The position numbers and the translations under genes were made by a program. This document shows positions 7,857 to 17,438 of a DNA stretch of 62,779 bases, one piece after another. This stretch comes from Paracoccus fontiphilus (GTDB lineage: Bacteria; Pseudomonadota; Alphaproteobacteria; Rhodobacterales; Rhodobacteraceae): the NCBI RefSeq assembly GCF_017356265.1, contig NZ_JAFNAW010000018.1, forward strand, positions 1 to 62,779, in the 5' to 3' direction. The number at the start of each line of letters is the position of its first letter. Positions within the stretch are counted from its first letter, which is position 1. The notes below the pieces were generated by a model. The model was not told the origin of the DNA. It did no database searches and saw only the letters and a list, made by a program, of their open reading frames with translations.

Positions 7857-10448
7857 ATGACCCAGACCCACGGGCAGAATACGCACGATCTTGCCGACTA
7901 TCGGCCTTATCCCTTTGTCCTGTCGGCGACGCGGATGCATTTCGACCTGCAGCCGCAGGCGACGCGGGTGCGCGCCGCCCTGTCCCTTGCCCCGCGCGAT
8001 CCGGACCGCGCCGAGGACCTGGTCCTGGATGGCGGCAAGGCGGTCGAGCTTCTGTCGCTGGCCGTCGACGGAGAAGCGCTTGACCCCGCCCATGTCCTGC
8101 GCGAGGGCGAGACGCTGACGATCGCCGCCGCCGCCCTGCCCCCGCACCCCTTCCTGCTGGAGACCGAGGTCCGGATCGACCCCTCGGCCAACACCGCCTT
8201 CGAGGGGCTTTACATCTCGAATGGGATGTTCTGCACCCAATGCGAGGCGGAGGGGTTCCGCCACATCACCTTCTATCCCGACCGCCCGGACGTGATGGCG
8301 ACCTTCCACGTCACCATCGACAGCGACCTGCCCGTGCTTCTGTCGAACGGCAATCCGGTCGGCCAGTCGCAGGGTCGCGCGGAATGGCACGACCCCTGGC
8401 CCAAGCCGTCCTACCTGTTCGCGCTTGTCGCGGGCGATCTGGTGGCGGTCAGCGACAGCTTCACCACGCGGTCGGGGCGCAGGGTCGCGCTGAACGTCTG
8501 GGTGCGGCCGGGCGACGGGGACCGGGCCGGTTTCGCCATGGAATCTCTGATCAAGTCGATGAAATGGGACGAGGATGTCTATGGCCGCGAATACGACCTG
8601 GACGTCTTCAACATCGTCGCGGTCGATGACTTCAACATGGGGGCAATGGAAAACAAGGGGTTGAACATCTTCAACTCGAAACTGGTCCTTGCCAGCCCCG
8701 AAACTGCGACCGATACCGACTATGAACGGATCGAGGCGGTGATCGCCCATGAATATTTCCACAACTGGACCGGCAACCGGATCACCTGCCGCGACTGGTT
8801 CCAGCTTTGCCTCAAGGAAGGGCTGACGGTCTTTCGCGACCAGCAGTTCACGTCCGACATGCGGTCCGCCGCCGTCAAGCGGATCGAGGACGTGCAGGCC
8901 CTGAGAAGCCGCCAGTTCCGCGAGGATCAGGGACCGCTGGCCCACCCCCCGCGGCCTGATCGTTACGAGGAGATCAACAACTTCTACACCGCGACCGTCT
9001 ACGAAAAGGGCGCCGAGGTCATCGGGATGCTCAAGCGCCTTGTGGGCGACGACGGCTATCGTCGCGCGCTGGACCTGTATTTCGACCGCCACGACGGCGA
9101 TGCCGCCACCATCGAGGACTGGTTGACGGTGTTCGAGGATGCGACGGGCCGCGACCTGAGCCAGTTCAAGCGCTGGTACACCGACGCCGGCACCCCGCGC
9201 CTGACCATGGCCGAGGATTGGCAGCCGGGCGAGGCGGGCGGCACGCTGACCCTGGCCTTCACGCAGGACACCCCGCCCACCCCCGGCCAGCCGGAGAAGC
9301 TGCCGCGTGTCATTCCGATCGCCGTCGGGCTGATCGGCCCGAACGGCGACGAGGTCGCGCCGACGCAGGTGCTGGAGATGACCGAGGCCAGCCAGAGATT
9401 CGTGTTCCAGGGGCTGGGCTCTCGTCCGGTCGTCTCGGCCCTGCGCGGCTTTTCTGCCCCGGTGATGCTGTCGCGCCGGCAGGATGATGCCACCCGCGCC
9501 TTCCTGCTGGCCCATGACACCGACCCGTTCGCGCGATGGGAAGCAGGCCGCGACCTGGCCCTTGCCGCGCTGATCGGGGCCGCGCAGGGACAGGCGGTCG
9601 GCAGCGACTATGTCGAAGCCATTGGCCGGCTGATCGCCGACGACGGGGCCGATCCCGCCTTCCGCGCCCTGTGCCTGAACCTGCCGGGAGAGGAGGAGAT
9701 CGCAACCCGCCTGTCGGCCGAAGGCATCACCCCAGATCCCGACGCGATCCATGTCGCCCGCGAATCCCTGGCCCGCCAGATTGCCGAGGCGCATCTGGAC
9801 CTGCTGTCGCGCATTTACGACGACATGGCCGTGGCGGGCCCCTACCGACCCGACGCCGCCGACGCTGCCCGCCGGTCGCTGCGCAATGCCGCGCTGGCGC
9901 TTCTGACCCGCATCGACGGCGGCGAGCGCGCCGAGATCCTGTTCGGCATCGCCGGCAACATGACCGAACGGTTGGCCGCCCTGACCGCCCTGCTGCGGCG
10001 CGGAAAGGGCCAGGCAGAGCTTGCGGCCCTGCACGATCAGTTCGCCGGCAACCGGCTGGTCATGGACAAGTGGTTCGCGATCCAGGCGATGGCCGCGCCC
10101 CCTGCCCAGGCTGCCGCGATTGCCCGTGCGCTGTCGCAGCGCAAGGATTTCGAGTGGAAGAACCCCAACCGCTTCCGCGCTTTGCTTGGCGGACTGTCCG
10201 GCAACCACGCGGGATTTCATGCTGCCGACGGGTCGGGCTATGACTTCACCGCCGACTGGCTTTTGCGCATGGACCCGGTGAACCCGCAGATCGCCGCGCG
10301 GATGTCCACCGCCTTCGAGACCTGGACACGCTATGATGGCGGACGCCGCGCCAAGGCCTTGGCCGCCTTGGAACAAATCGCCGCTGCCGAAGGTTTGAGC
10401 AAGAACACCCGCGAGATGGTGTCGCGGATGATCGCCGCAGGTCGATGA
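7857..10448 (+). CDS. pepN: Aminopeptidase N (M1 metallopeptidase)
   Basis: An 863-residue zinc aminopeptidase that removes N-terminal residues from peptides in the cytoplasm. The substrate-anchoring motif G262-A-M-E-N is present. So is the zinc site H298-E-Y-F-H302 with E321 eighteen residues later, exactly the M1 spacing. The length and the C-terminal helical domain match the E. coli-type PepN subfamily. The ATG at 7857 begins MTQTHGQN; an earlier in-frame start at 7773 lacks support. It is followed 42 bases later by an acyltransferase gene in the same direction. Confidence 0.95.
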   Translation: MTQTHGQNTHDLADYRPYPFVLSATRMHFDLQPQATRVRAALSLAPRDPDRAEDLVLDGGKAVELLSLAVDGEALDPAHVLREGETLTIAAAALPPHPFLLETEVRIDPSANTAFEGLYISNGMFCTQCEAEGFRHITFYPDRPDVMATFHVTIDSDLPVLLSNGNPVGQSQGRAEWHDPWPKPSYLFALVAGDLVAVSDSFTTRSGRRVALNVWVRPGDGDRAGFAMESLIKSMKWDEDVYGREYDLDVFNIVAVDDFNMGAMENKGLNIFNSKLVLASPETATDTDYERIEAVIAHEYFHNWTGNRITCRDWFQLCLKEGLTVFRDQQFTSDMRSAAVKRIEDVQALRSRQFREDQGPLAHPPRPDRYEEINNFYTATVYEKGAEVIGMLKRLVGDDGYRRALDLYFDRHDGDAATIEDWLTVFEDATGRDLSQFKRWYTDAGTPRLTMAEDWQPGEAGGTLTLAFTQDTPPTPGQPEKLPRVIPIAVGLIGPNGDEVAPTQVLEMTEASQRFVFQGLGSRPVVSALRGFSAPVMLSRRQDDATRAFLLAHDTDPFARWEAGRDLALAALIGAAQGQAVGSDYVEAIGRLIADDGADPAFRALCLNLPGEEEIATRLSAEGITPDPDAIHVARESLARQIAEAHLDLLSRIYDDMAVAGPYRPDAADAARRSLRNAALALLTRIDGGERAEILFGIAGNMTERLAALTALLRRGKGQAELAALHDQFAGNRLVMDKWFAIQAMAAPPAQAAAIARALSQRKDFEWKNPNRFRALLGGLSGNHAGFHAADGSGYDFTADWLLRMDPVNPQIAARMSTAFETWTRYDGGRRAKALAALEQIAAAEGLSKNTREMVSRMIAAGR

Positions 10449-10490
10449 TGCCGCTTGCGGTTGCTCCGGTGCCGGGGCAGAAAGGCCGGA

Positions 10491-11399
10491 ATGACTGACC
10501 GACACGCCGATGCCAAGGCCGAGATGCAGGCCCGTCTGGACCCGCTGATCGCCGAGCGGGCGCCCTGGCTTTATTCCGGCAAGCCGCATCACCGGCTGGT
10601 GAAGTGGGCGATGATGGGCCTGCTGCGCTATCCCACCACCATCCGCCTGGGTGCCGAGTTCCGCGACGCCCCTACGGTCGAGATCATGCGGCGCATGACC
10701 GACCTGATCGTCCGCGATGTCCGGGTCGAGGGGATGGAGCATATTCCCGCCACCGGCCCCGCGCTGATCGTCGCGAACCACCCGACGGGGATCGCGGACG
10801 GCATTGTCGTCCACGCGCTGATGTCGCAATTGCGCGACGATCTGTTCATCTATGCCAACCACGACATGATCCGCGTCCTGCCGCAAACGGCCGACTTGAT
10901 CGCGGGTGTCGAATGGCGCCTGGAAAAGCGCAGCCATGCCAAGACAAAGGCCACGATGGACTACACGCGCGAGGCGCTGGCTGCCGGGCGGATCGGGCTG
11001 ATCTTCCCGTCTGGCCGTCTGGCCAAGCGTCACGGGCTGGCCCTGCACGAACGTCCCTGGATGGCAAGCGCGGCGATGATCGCGCGCAAGTTCGGCGTGC
11101 CGATCATCCCCATGAACATCCGCGCCCGCAACTCGGCGCTGTTCTACCTGCTGGATGCACTGCACCCGACGCTGCGCGACGTGACGCTGTTCAACGAGGT
11201 CCTGAACAAGCGAAGCCAGCCCTACCGCATCACCATCGGCGCCCCCATCGACCCCGGGACCCTGCCCAGGGGAGAGGAGGCGATCAGCGTCCTGCGCGAT
11301 ACCGTGCTGGCCTTGCCCGCGCCGGGTCCGAACGCCGCCCGGCTCATGCAGGATCGCGGCCGCGCGCGACTGGTCCGCGGGTCGGAAGGCTTGGCCTGA
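10491..11399 (+). CDS. PlsC-type glycerolipid acyltransferase
   Basis: A 302-residue acyltransferase of the PlsC superfamily, expected to esterify a lysophospholipid or related acceptor at the membrane. Motif I is N-H97-P-T-G-I-A-D103, with one residue more than the canonical HX4D. Motif III is FPSGRLAK in place of FPEGTR. This NHPTGIADG subgroup is distinct from housekeeping PlsC. The ATG at 10491 follows AAAGGCCGGA; the frame is open to 10455. The exact acceptor is unknown. Confidence 0.8.
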   Translation: MTDRHADAKAEMQARLDPLIAERAPWLYSGKPHHRLVKWAMMGLLRYPTTIRLGAEFRDAPTVEIMRRMTDLIVRDVRVEGMEHIPATGPALIVANHPTGIADGIVVHALMSQLRDDLFIYANHDMIRVLPQTADLIAGVEWRLEKRSHAKTKATMDYTREALAAGRIGLIFPSGRLAKRHGLALHERPWMASAAMIARKFGVPIIPMNIRARNSALFYLLDALHPTLRDVTLFNEVLNKRSQPYRITIGAPIDPGTLPRGEEAISVLRDTVLALPAPGPNAARLMQDRGRARLVRGSEGLA

Positions 11400-11416
11400 C
11401 CCGGTCGGGTCAGGCC
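11393..11416. terminator. Bidirectional hairpin between convergent genes
   Basis: GGCCTGACCCG (11393-11403) and CGGGTCAGGCC (11406-11416) are perfect complements around a 2-base spacer. The stem lies exactly between the ends of the convergent acyltransferase (stop 11399) and aminotransferase (stop 11423) genes. It has no U-tract, so it is a terminator-like structure usable from both sides. Confidence 0.5.
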
Positions 11417-11422
11417 GCCGCC

Positions 11423-12283
11423 TCAGATCGCCGCCTTGCGGCTTTCTTCCAGATAGATCTCGCGCAGCCGGGTCGCCACGGGTCCGACCTGCCCCGTTCC
11501 AACCGCCGCGCCGTCGATTTCCACCACCGGCATCACGAAGGCCGAGGCCGAGGTGATGAAGGCCTCGTCCGCCGCTTGCGCTTCGTCGATGGTGAAGCTT
11601 CGTTCCTCCACCTGCATCTGCGCCTCGGCGGCAAAGCGCAGCACGGCGGCGCGGGTGATGCCGTGCAGGATGTCGTTCGACAGGGCGCGGGTGACGATGG
11701 TGCCGTTCCTGACGATATAGGCGTTGTTGCTGGTGCCTTCGGTCACCATCCCGTCCTCGACCATCCAGGCGTCATCGACGCCGCGCGCCTTGGCCTCCAT
11801 CTTGGCCATGGACGGATAGAGAAGCTGCACCGTCTTGATGTCGCGGCGTGCCCACCGCTGGTCCTCGATGCTGATGACCTTCCAGCCCGTTCTTGCCGCA
11901 GGCGCATCGGCCAGGCCCGGCTTCGACTGCGTAAACATCACCACGGTCGGACGGGTGCCCGTCGCCGGATAGGTGAAATCGCGGTCGCCCGGATTGCCGC
12001 GCGTGACCTGCAGATAGACCAGCCCATCGGTGATCGCGTTCTTTTCCACCAGCGCACGGAACGCCGCCAGATACTCATCCTTGCCAAGCGGGTTGTCCAT
12101 CGCCAGTTCGGCCAGCGACCGGTTCAGCCGCACCAGATGGCCTTCGAAATCCAGAAGCTTGCCGTCCAGGACGCTGACGACCTCGTAAACTCCGTCGGCC
12201 ATCAGGAAGCCCCGGTCGAAGATCGAGACCGTGGCCTGATCCTCGGGCAGGTAATCGCCATTGACATAAACCGTGCGCGTCAT
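11423..12283 (-). CDS. dat: Class IV PLP aminotransferase, D-amino-acid transaminase type
   Basis: A 286-residue fold-type IV aminotransferase transferring amino groups between D-amino acids (or branched-chain substrates) and 2-oxo acids. The PLP lysine is K150 in RWARRDIKTVQLLYP, and E182 in VTEGTSNNAYIV contacts the cofactor pyridine. These flanking sequences match D-alanine transaminases better than IlvE. The ATG at 12283 is preceded by GGGGGAAAC. Substrate preference between D-amino-acid and branched-chain types is inferred from motifs only. Confidence 0.8.
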   Translation of the reverse strand: MTRTVYVNGDYLPEDQATVSIFDRGFLMADGVYEVVSVLDGKLLDFEGHLVRLNRSLAELAMDNPLGKDEYLAAFRALVEKNAITDGLVYLQVTRGNPGDRDFTYPATGTRPTVVMFTQSKPGLADAPAARTGWKVISIEDQRWARRDIKTVQLLYPSMAKMEAKARGVDDAWMVEDGMVTEGTSNNAYIVRNGTIVTRALSNDILHGITRAAVLRFAAEAQMQVEERSFTIDEAQAADEAFITSASAFVMPVVEIDGAAVGTGQVGPVATRLREIYLEESRKAAI

Positions 12284-12437
12284 GTTTCCCCCGTGGTTCC
12301 CGCGTCGTGGCGTGGTCCTGCGCCCAAAGAGCGCCATCGTCAAGACGAAGGTCGATGCCGCGCCGCAGCCCTTGATGTCGCGGCTGCGAAATATTATTGC
12401 TGCAAGCGTCACCTTTCTTTTCGGAACGGATCCCTGC

Positions 12438-13394
12438 ATGAGCTTTCGCGCCCAGCCCCTGCCGCCTGCCCGCCTGAACCGCTGCCAACTTTTCGGCCCC
12501 GGATCGCGGGAAAGCCTGTTCGAGAAGATGGCCAAATCCGCCGCTGACGTGATCAATCTGGATCTGGAGGATTCGGTCGCGCCTGACGACAAAGACCGGG
12601 CGCGGGCCAACATCATCCAGGCCATTGGCGACATCGACTGGGGCGACAAGACGCTGTCGGTGCGCATCAACGGGCTGGACACGCCGTTCTGGTATCGCGA
12701 CGTCGTGGACCTGCTGGAACAGGCTGGCGAGCGTCTGGACCAGATCATGATCCCCAAGGCCGGGAACGCCAGCGACATCTATGCCGTGGACGCGCTGGTG
12801 ACGGCCATCGAGCGGGCCAAGGGTCGCAGCAAGCGCATCGCTTTCGAGGTCATCATCGAAAGCGCGGCGGGCATCTGCCATGTCGAGGAGATCGCGGCCT
12901 CGTCCCCCCGGATGCAGGCGATCAGCCTTGGCGCCGCCGATTTCGCCGCGTCCATGGGCATGGCGACAACCGGGATCGGCGGGACCCAGGAAAACTACTA
13001 CATGATCCGCGAAGGTCAGAAATACTGGCCCGATCCCTGGCATTGGGCGCAGACCGCGATTGTCGCCGCCTGTCGGACCCATGGCCTGCTGCCGGTCGAT
13101 GGTCCCTTCGGCGACTTCAGCGACCCCGATGGCTTTGTCGCCCAGGCCCGCCGGTCCGCGACATTGGGCATGGTCGGGAAATGGGCCATCCACCCCAGCC
13201 AGATTGCCTTGGCGAACGAGGTCTTTTCGCCAAGCGACGCCGCCGTGACCGAGGCGAAGGAGATCCTTGCCGCCATGGACAAGGCCAAGGCCGAGGGGTC
13301 GGGTGCGACGGTCTACAAGGGCCGGCTGGTCGATATCGCCTCGATCAAGCAGGCCGAGGTCATCGTGCGCCAGGCCGAACTGATCGCCGGGTGA
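12438..13394 (+). CDS. mcl1: L-malyl-CoA/beta-methylmalyl-CoA lyase
   Basis: A 318-residue HpcH/HpaI-type CoA lyase that closely follows the Rhodobacter Mcl1 family in length and motifs (LNRCQLFGPGSR, NLDLEDSVAP, FEVIIESAAG, SLGAADFAASMG, GMVGKWAIHPSQ). It reversibly cleaves L-malyl-CoA to acetyl-CoA and glyoxylate, and beta-methylmalyl-CoA to propionyl-CoA and glyoxylate. The latter is the closing step of the ethylmalonyl-CoA pathway. Acidic Mg-binding residues are visible in FEVIIE and GAADF. The ATG at 12438 gives exactly the family length. It supports acetate assimilation without isocitrate lyase, though the rest of the pathway is outside this window. Confidence 0.93.
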   Translation: MSFRAQPLPPARLNRCQLFGPGSRESLFEKMAKSAADVINLDLEDSVAPDDKDRARANIIQAIGDIDWGDKTLSVRINGLDTPFWYRDVVDLLEQAGERLDQIMIPKAGNASDIYAVDALVTAIERAKGRSKRIAFEVIIESAAGICHVEEIAASSPRMQAISLGAADFAASMGMATTGIGGTQENYYMIREGQKYWPDPWHWAQTAIVAACRTHGLLPVDGPFGDFSDPDGFVAQARRSATLGMVGKWAIHPSQIALANEVFSPSDAAVTEAKEILAAMDKAKAEGSGATVYKGRLVDIASIKQAEVIVRQAELIAG

Positions 13395-13410
13395 TCCCCC
13401 AGGCGGGTGT

Positions 13411-13983
13411 CTATGCGCCCGCCTGCCAGTCACGCACGCCTTCGACCGGCCACAGCAGCATCAGCACGTTCAGCGCCAGACCGTCGCGGATCAGCCAGAT
13501 CGTCAGGACCTCGAACCCGACCACGATGGCGACGGACAACCACACCGGCAACCACCGTGCCAGGTAGAACCCCGCCACCATCGCCAGAATGTCGGCAACC
13601 GAATTGACAACACTGTCGCCGTAATAGTCCAGGGCGATCGTCACCGCGCGATAGCGTTCGATAACCGCATCGGAGTTTTCGACGATCTCCCACGCAGCCT
13701 CGACCAGGGTGGCGATCAGCAGGCGCCATCCAAAGGACAGCCGGCGCGCCACCAGCCACAGCACGGCATAGAAGATGATCCCGTGCAGCAGGTGCGAGGG
13801 CGTATACCAGTCCGACAGATGCTGCGAGTTCTCGGAACTGACCGTCTGGCCGTGCCACAGCTTGACGGTGCCGCATTCGCAGATCGGCACCCGACCAGCC
13901 ACCAGCAGGATCACCGCGGCGATCAGGATCGACAAGGCGGCAAGCCAATACGGAATGAACTGTTTCTTGAACAACTTGGCCAC
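13411..13983 (-). CDS. DUF2585 (UPF0314) family membrane protein
   Basis: A 190-residue polytopic protein of the DUF2585/UPF0314 family, recognised from GRVPICECGTVKLWHG, the SDWYTPSHLLHG stretch and LEYYGDSV-like DYYGDSVVNSVADILA. There are about five membrane helices. The GTG at 13983 is chosen because it clears the upstream gene (stop at 14001). An ATG at 14043 would add 20 residues and overlap that gene by 43 bases. The family has no known function. A GC hairpin (13400-13425) spans its 3' end and that of convergent mcl1. Confidence 0.8.
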   Translation of the reverse strand: MAKLFKKQFIPYWLAALSILIAAVILLVAGRVPICECGTVKLWHGQTVSSENSQHLSDWYTPSHLLHGIIFYAVLWLVARRLSFGWRLLIATLVEAAWEIVENSDAVIERYRAVTIALDYYGDSVVNSVADILAMVAGFYLARWLPVWLSVAIVVGFEVLTIWLIRDGLALNVLMLLWPVEGVRDWQAGA

Positions 13984-14000
13984 GCAATGCTCGAAATTTT

Positions 14001-14822
14001 CTAGGGACGCCGCAGCTTTCTGAACGCCGCCGAGGCTCCCCATCCCGCGAACACCGCCACGCCCAGCGACATCAGCCCGTATAGGAAGGGCTGGTCAAAG
14101 GCGAGTCGGTAAAGCCAGCGTTCAAGCCCCACCTTCCGCACGTTGATGGGGGCCACGAAGACGTCGATCACCTGCCCCTGCCGCAGCAGGAATATGCGTG
14201 TCTTGTAGGCGCCCTCGACAAGGTTGGCGGGCAGGCTGACGTCGGCGCGAAACAGGGTCTGGTCGATCAGCGAAACGCTGCCTTCGTCCAGGCGATACAA
14301 TCCCTCGTTCTCGCGGATGCGGATCAGCGCCTCGGTAAAGGGGACGGCGCTTTCCACGGCGATCTGGCCCGCGAAGGCCCTCATCGCGTGGGACAGTGAT
14401 ATGCGATAACGGCTGTCCCATTCCGGCAGCAGGATGTCGCCCAGTGCGGCCGAGGTCGCGACGGCATAGAAGCCGGGCGCGGCCCCGATCCTGACGGCTT
14501 CCGAATTGATCCAGATCCCGGCCTTGCGTTCCTTGCGCCAGACAGTGACGCCGCTTGACGGAGCCTCGACCGTGACGATGACCTGCAAGGGCGGCCCGTC
14601 GGGGATGGGCGTTTCCCGCTTGATGGCCCCATAAATCAGGATGTCCGAGCCGTCGAAGCTGGCCGTGATCGCGACCGAGTCGCTGGACAGGCCCGCCACC
14701 ACCGTCTCGGCCGGAGCGGCCTCGACCGGCAGCGCATCGACGTCACCCTGCGGCACCGTCGATTGGGCGCTGGCGGTGCAGGTCAGGGCCAGCAGCAGCA
14801 ATCCGGCAAGCTGCGCCCGCAT
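14001..14822 (-). CDS. TIGR02186 family membrane-anchored protein
   Basis: A 273-residue protein of the alphaproteobacterial TIGR02186 family. It has a cleavable signal peptide (MRAQLAGLLLLALTCTASA), a beta-rich periplasmic domain (SVAITASFDGSDILIYGAIKR, VWRKERKAGIWIN) and one C-terminal membrane helix (FLYGLMSLGVAVFAGWG). Its ATG shares one base with the stop of the upstream TauE-type exporter (TGATG). The two genes are habitually paired in this group, so it is probably an accessory subunit of that exporter. No biochemical function is established. Confidence 0.85.
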   Translation of the reverse strand: MRAQLAGLLLLALTCTASAQSTVPQGDVDALPVEAAPAETVVAGLSSDSVAITASFDGSDILIYGAIKRETPIPDGPPLQVIVTVEAPSSGVTVWRKERKAGIWINSEAVRIGAAPGFYAVATSAALGDILLPEWDSRYRISLSHAMRAFAGQIAVESAVPFTEALIRIRENEGLYRLDEGSVSLIDQTLFRADVSLPANLVEGAYKTRIFLLRQGQVIDVFVAPINVRKVGLERWLYRLAFDQPFLYGLMSLGVAVFAGWGASAAFRKLRRP

Positions 14823-15736
14823 CAGCCGATCCCCGGCTGGATGGCGTAAAGATCGTCGGGCGTCAGGAACAGGTCCAGCGCCAGCTTGCCGCAGACCGCC
14901 AGCACCAGCAGCGCCAGAAGGATCCGCAACTGCTCGGCCCGCAGGCGCGCCCCCAGCGTGGTGCCGAACTGCGCGCCGACGACGCCCCCGATGATCAGCA
15001 GCACCGCCAGCATGATGTCCACGGTGTTGTAGCTGACGGCGTGCATCAGCGTCGTGAAGGCGGTCACGAAGGTGATCTGGAACAGCGAGGTGCCGACCAC
15101 CACCTTTGTCGGCATACCCAGCAGGTAGATCATCGCGGGCACCATGATGAAGCCGCCGCCGACCCCCATGATCGCCGCCAGCACGCCGACCGCCAGCCCG
15201 ACCATCAGCGGGGGAAAGGCGCTGATGTAGAGACCCGAGGCGCGGAACTTGACCTTCAGGGGCCAGCGGTGGACCCAGTTGTGCTGGTGCAGCCGCTTGC
15301 GATAGCCGGGCATGGACGAACGCCGCAGCGCGCGGATGCTTTCCTGCAGCATCATCGCCCCGATGAGGCCCAGAAACACCACATAGCAAAGCTGAACGAC
15401 CAGATCGACCTGGCCCACCGCCTGCAGCAGCGTGAACACCCAGACGCCCAGCCACGACCCGACAAGGCCGCCGGCCAGCAGCACGCCGCCCATCCTGAAA
15501 TCGACGCTCTTGCGCTTGACGTGGGCCAAGACGCCCGACACCGACGAGGCGACCACCTGGTTGGCGCCGGTCGCCACGGCGATGGCAGGCGGGATGCCGA
15601 TGAAGAACAGCAGCGGCGTGATCAGGAAGCCGCCGCCGACGCCGAAAAGCCCGCTCATCAGGCCGACCAGGCCGCCAAGGCCGACCAGGGTGAAGGCGTT
15701 GACCGATACCTCGGCGATGGGAAGATAGATCTGCAT
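14822..15736 (-). CDS. TSUP/TauE-SafE family sulfite or organosulfur exporter
   Basis: A 304-residue polytopic permease of the TSUP family, expected to export sulfite or an organosulfur anion across the inner membrane. The N-terminal repeat VGLGGLVGLMSGLFGVGGGFLITPLL and the second-half repeat VGLAVGVLAAIMGVGGGFIMVPAMI are the paired family signatures. The ATG at 15736 (MQIYLPIAEVSVNAF) matches relatives; a TTG at 15766 is less likely. It is translationally coupled to the TIGR02186 gene. The substrate is inferred from the family alone. Confidence 0.85.
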   Translation of the reverse strand: MQIYLPIAEVSVNAFTLVGLGGLVGLMSGLFGVGGGFLITPLLFFIGIPPAIAVATGANQVVASSVSGVLAHVKRKSVDFRMGGVLLAGGLVGSWLGVWVFTLLQAVGQVDLVVQLCYVVFLGLIGAMMLQESIRALRRSSMPGYRKRLHQHNWVHRWPLKVKFRASGLYISAFPPLMVGLAVGVLAAIMGVGGGFIMVPAMIYLLGMPTKVVVGTSLFQITFVTAFTTLMHAVSYNTVDIMLAVLLIIGGVVGAQFGTTLGARLRAEQLRILLALLVLAVCGKLALDLFLTPDDLYAIQPGIG

Positions 15737-15911
15737 GAAACCGCGCGCCGCCTGCGTCAGGGCCAAGTCTGCAACGGTAGGGCATTCAGGTCAAACCGCT
15801 TTCCCCCGCTTCATGGCCGACTGACGCTTGAAGCGCGCAGGTCACCCGGCTAAGCAGGAAACGAAGACGTGAACAGGCGCTGTTGGCGGCGCAAGACATG
15901 CGGGCCGGACA

Positions 15912-16739
15912 ATGCGAATCTTGATCACCAATGACGACGGCATAAACGCCCCCGGCCTCCAGGTGCTCGAGGAGATCGCCGCGACCCTTGCCGGTCCTGC
16001 GGGCGAGGTGTGGGTGGTGGCGCCGGCCTTCGAACAGTCGGGCGTGGCCCATTGCATCAGCTATGCCCACCCCACCATGGTCGCGCGCCTGGACGAACGC
16101 CGCTACGCGACCGAGGGAAGCCCGGCCGACTGCGTGCTTGCCGCCGTCTGCGACGTCATGGCCGACAACCCGCCCGACCTTGTCCTATCCGGCGTGAACC
16201 GGGGCAACAACTCGGGCGAGAATGCGATGTATTCGGGCACCATCGGCGGCGCGATGGAGGCGGCGCTGCAGGGCCTGCCCGCCATCGCGCTGTCGCAATA
16301 CCTGGGGCCGAGGACTGCCAGCCTCGCCGATCCGTTCGAGGGATCGCGCCATCATGGCGCCGCCGTCATCCGCCGTTTGCTGGATCATGGCGACTGGACC
16401 TCGGACGCGGATTTCCGGCTGTTCTACAACATCAACTTCCCGCCGGTTCCGGCAGCGGCCGTGCGCGGCACCCGTGTTGTTCCGCAGGGACGGCGCCAGG
16501 GAACCAATTTCAGCGTGGTGCCCTATACCGCGCCGAATGGCCGGCGCTTCATGTGGGCGGCGGGCGGGGCGCAGAATGCCCCGGCCCGGCCCGGCACCGA
16601 TGTCGCCGTCAACATGGACGGCTTCATCTCGGTCACGCCGATGCGGGCGGACCTGACCTGCCATGCCTCGCTGCGCGAGATGTCGGGACTTTTCGACGAC
16701 AACACCCCTCGCCAGACGGAGGCCGCCGAGACCCCATGA
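15912..16739 (+). CDS. surE: 5'/3'-nucleotidase (survival protein)
   Basis: A 275-residue divalent-metal nucleotidase that dephosphorylates nucleoside monophosphates. The start [15 protein letters not shown] contains the metal-binding D8-D9, and the later [25 protein letters not shown] block contributes the conserved Asn/Ser. It overlaps pcm by four bases (ATGA), giving the classic surE-pcm-nlpD order. The ATG at 15912 has only a weak upstream site (GGGCCGGAC). The identification is firm. Confidence 0.95.
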   Translation: MRILITNDDGINAPGLQVLEEIAATLAGPAGEVWVVAPAFEQSGVAHCISYAHPTMVARLDERRYATEGSPADCVLAAVCDVMADNPPDLVLSGVNRGNNSGENAMYSGTIGGAMEAALQGLPAIALSQYLGPRTASLADPFEGSRHHGAAVIRRLLDHGDWTSDADFRLFYNINFPPVPAAAVRGTRVVPQGRRQGTNFSVVPYTAPNGRRFMWAAGGAQNAPARPGTDVAVNMDGFISVTPMRADLTCHASLREMSGLFDDNTPRQTEAAETP

Positions 16740-17398
16740 CGGTCGATCACGACGACGAGGACGACCCCGCCGAGCGCAAGATGCGCTTTCTGTTCCAGTT
16801 GCGGTCGCGCGGCGTGACCGATCCGCGCGTCCTGGCGGTGATGGAGCGGATAGACCGGGGCCTTTTCGTGCGCGGCCAGTTCGCCGACCGTGCCTACGAG
16901 GATACGCCGCTGCCGATCCCCTGCGGGCAGACGATCAGCCAGCCGTCGGTCGTGGGCCTGATGACGCAATCGCTGAGCCCCGGCCCGCGCGACACCGTGC
17001 TGGAGATCGGGACCGGGTCCGGTTACCAGGCGGCGATCCTGTCGGGGCTGTGCCGCCGCGTCTATACCGTGGACCGCCACCGCCGCCTGGTGCACGAGGC
17101 CGAGGCGATCTTTCGCCAGCTTGGCCTGCACAACATCACCGCCCAGGTGGCCGACGGATCGCGCGGGCTGCCCGACCAGGCGCCCTTTGATCGCATTCTT
17201 GTCACCGCCGCGGCCGAGGACCCGCCGGGCTCGTTATTGGCACAGTTGAAGATCGGCGGTATCATGGTCGTGCCGGTGGGACAGTCCGATGCGGTTCAGA
17301 CCCTGATCCGTGTCACCCGGACCGAGACCGGCTTCGACTATGATGAGTTGCGTCAGGTGCGATTTGTGCCGCTGGTCGAAGGGTTGGGGCAAACGTGA
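16736..17398 (+). CDS. pcm: Protein-L-isoaspartate O-methyltransferase
   Basis: A 220-residue SAM-dependent methyltransferase that repairs isoaspartyl residues in aged proteins. SAM-binding motif I is [15 protein letters not shown]; the substrate-loop [21 protein letters not shown] and the post-motif [14 protein letters not shown] are typical of PIMT. The start overlaps surE (ATGA), so the two are translated together. Length and motifs agree with the bacterial Pcm family. Confidence 0.95.
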   Translation: MTVDHDDEDDPAERKMRFLFQLRSRGVTDPRVLAVMERIDRGLFVRGQFADRAYEDTPLPIPCGQTISQPSVVGLMTQSLSPGPRDTVLEIGTGSGYQAAILSGLCRRVYTVDRHRRLVHEAEAIFRQLGLHNITAQVADGSRGLPDQAPFDRILVTAAAEDPPGSLLAQLKIGGIMVVPVGQSDAVQTLIRVTRTETGFDYDELRQVRFVPLVEGLGQT

Positions 17399-17438
17399 CC
17401 CGCATCCGCGGCAAGGCAGGCTAAGGACGGCAGGACGA

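Noticed and set aside
7842..11165. A long minus-strand open frame opposite pepN and the acyltransferase.
   Set aside because: No domain, no ribosome site and antisense composition; pepN on the other strand has complete catalytic motifs.
13400..13425. Hairpin CAGGCGGG/CCCGCCTG at the end of mcl1 as a standard terminator.
   Set aside because: The stem is good but the loop is ten bases and no U-tract follows on either strand. It is reported only in the DUF2585 entry.
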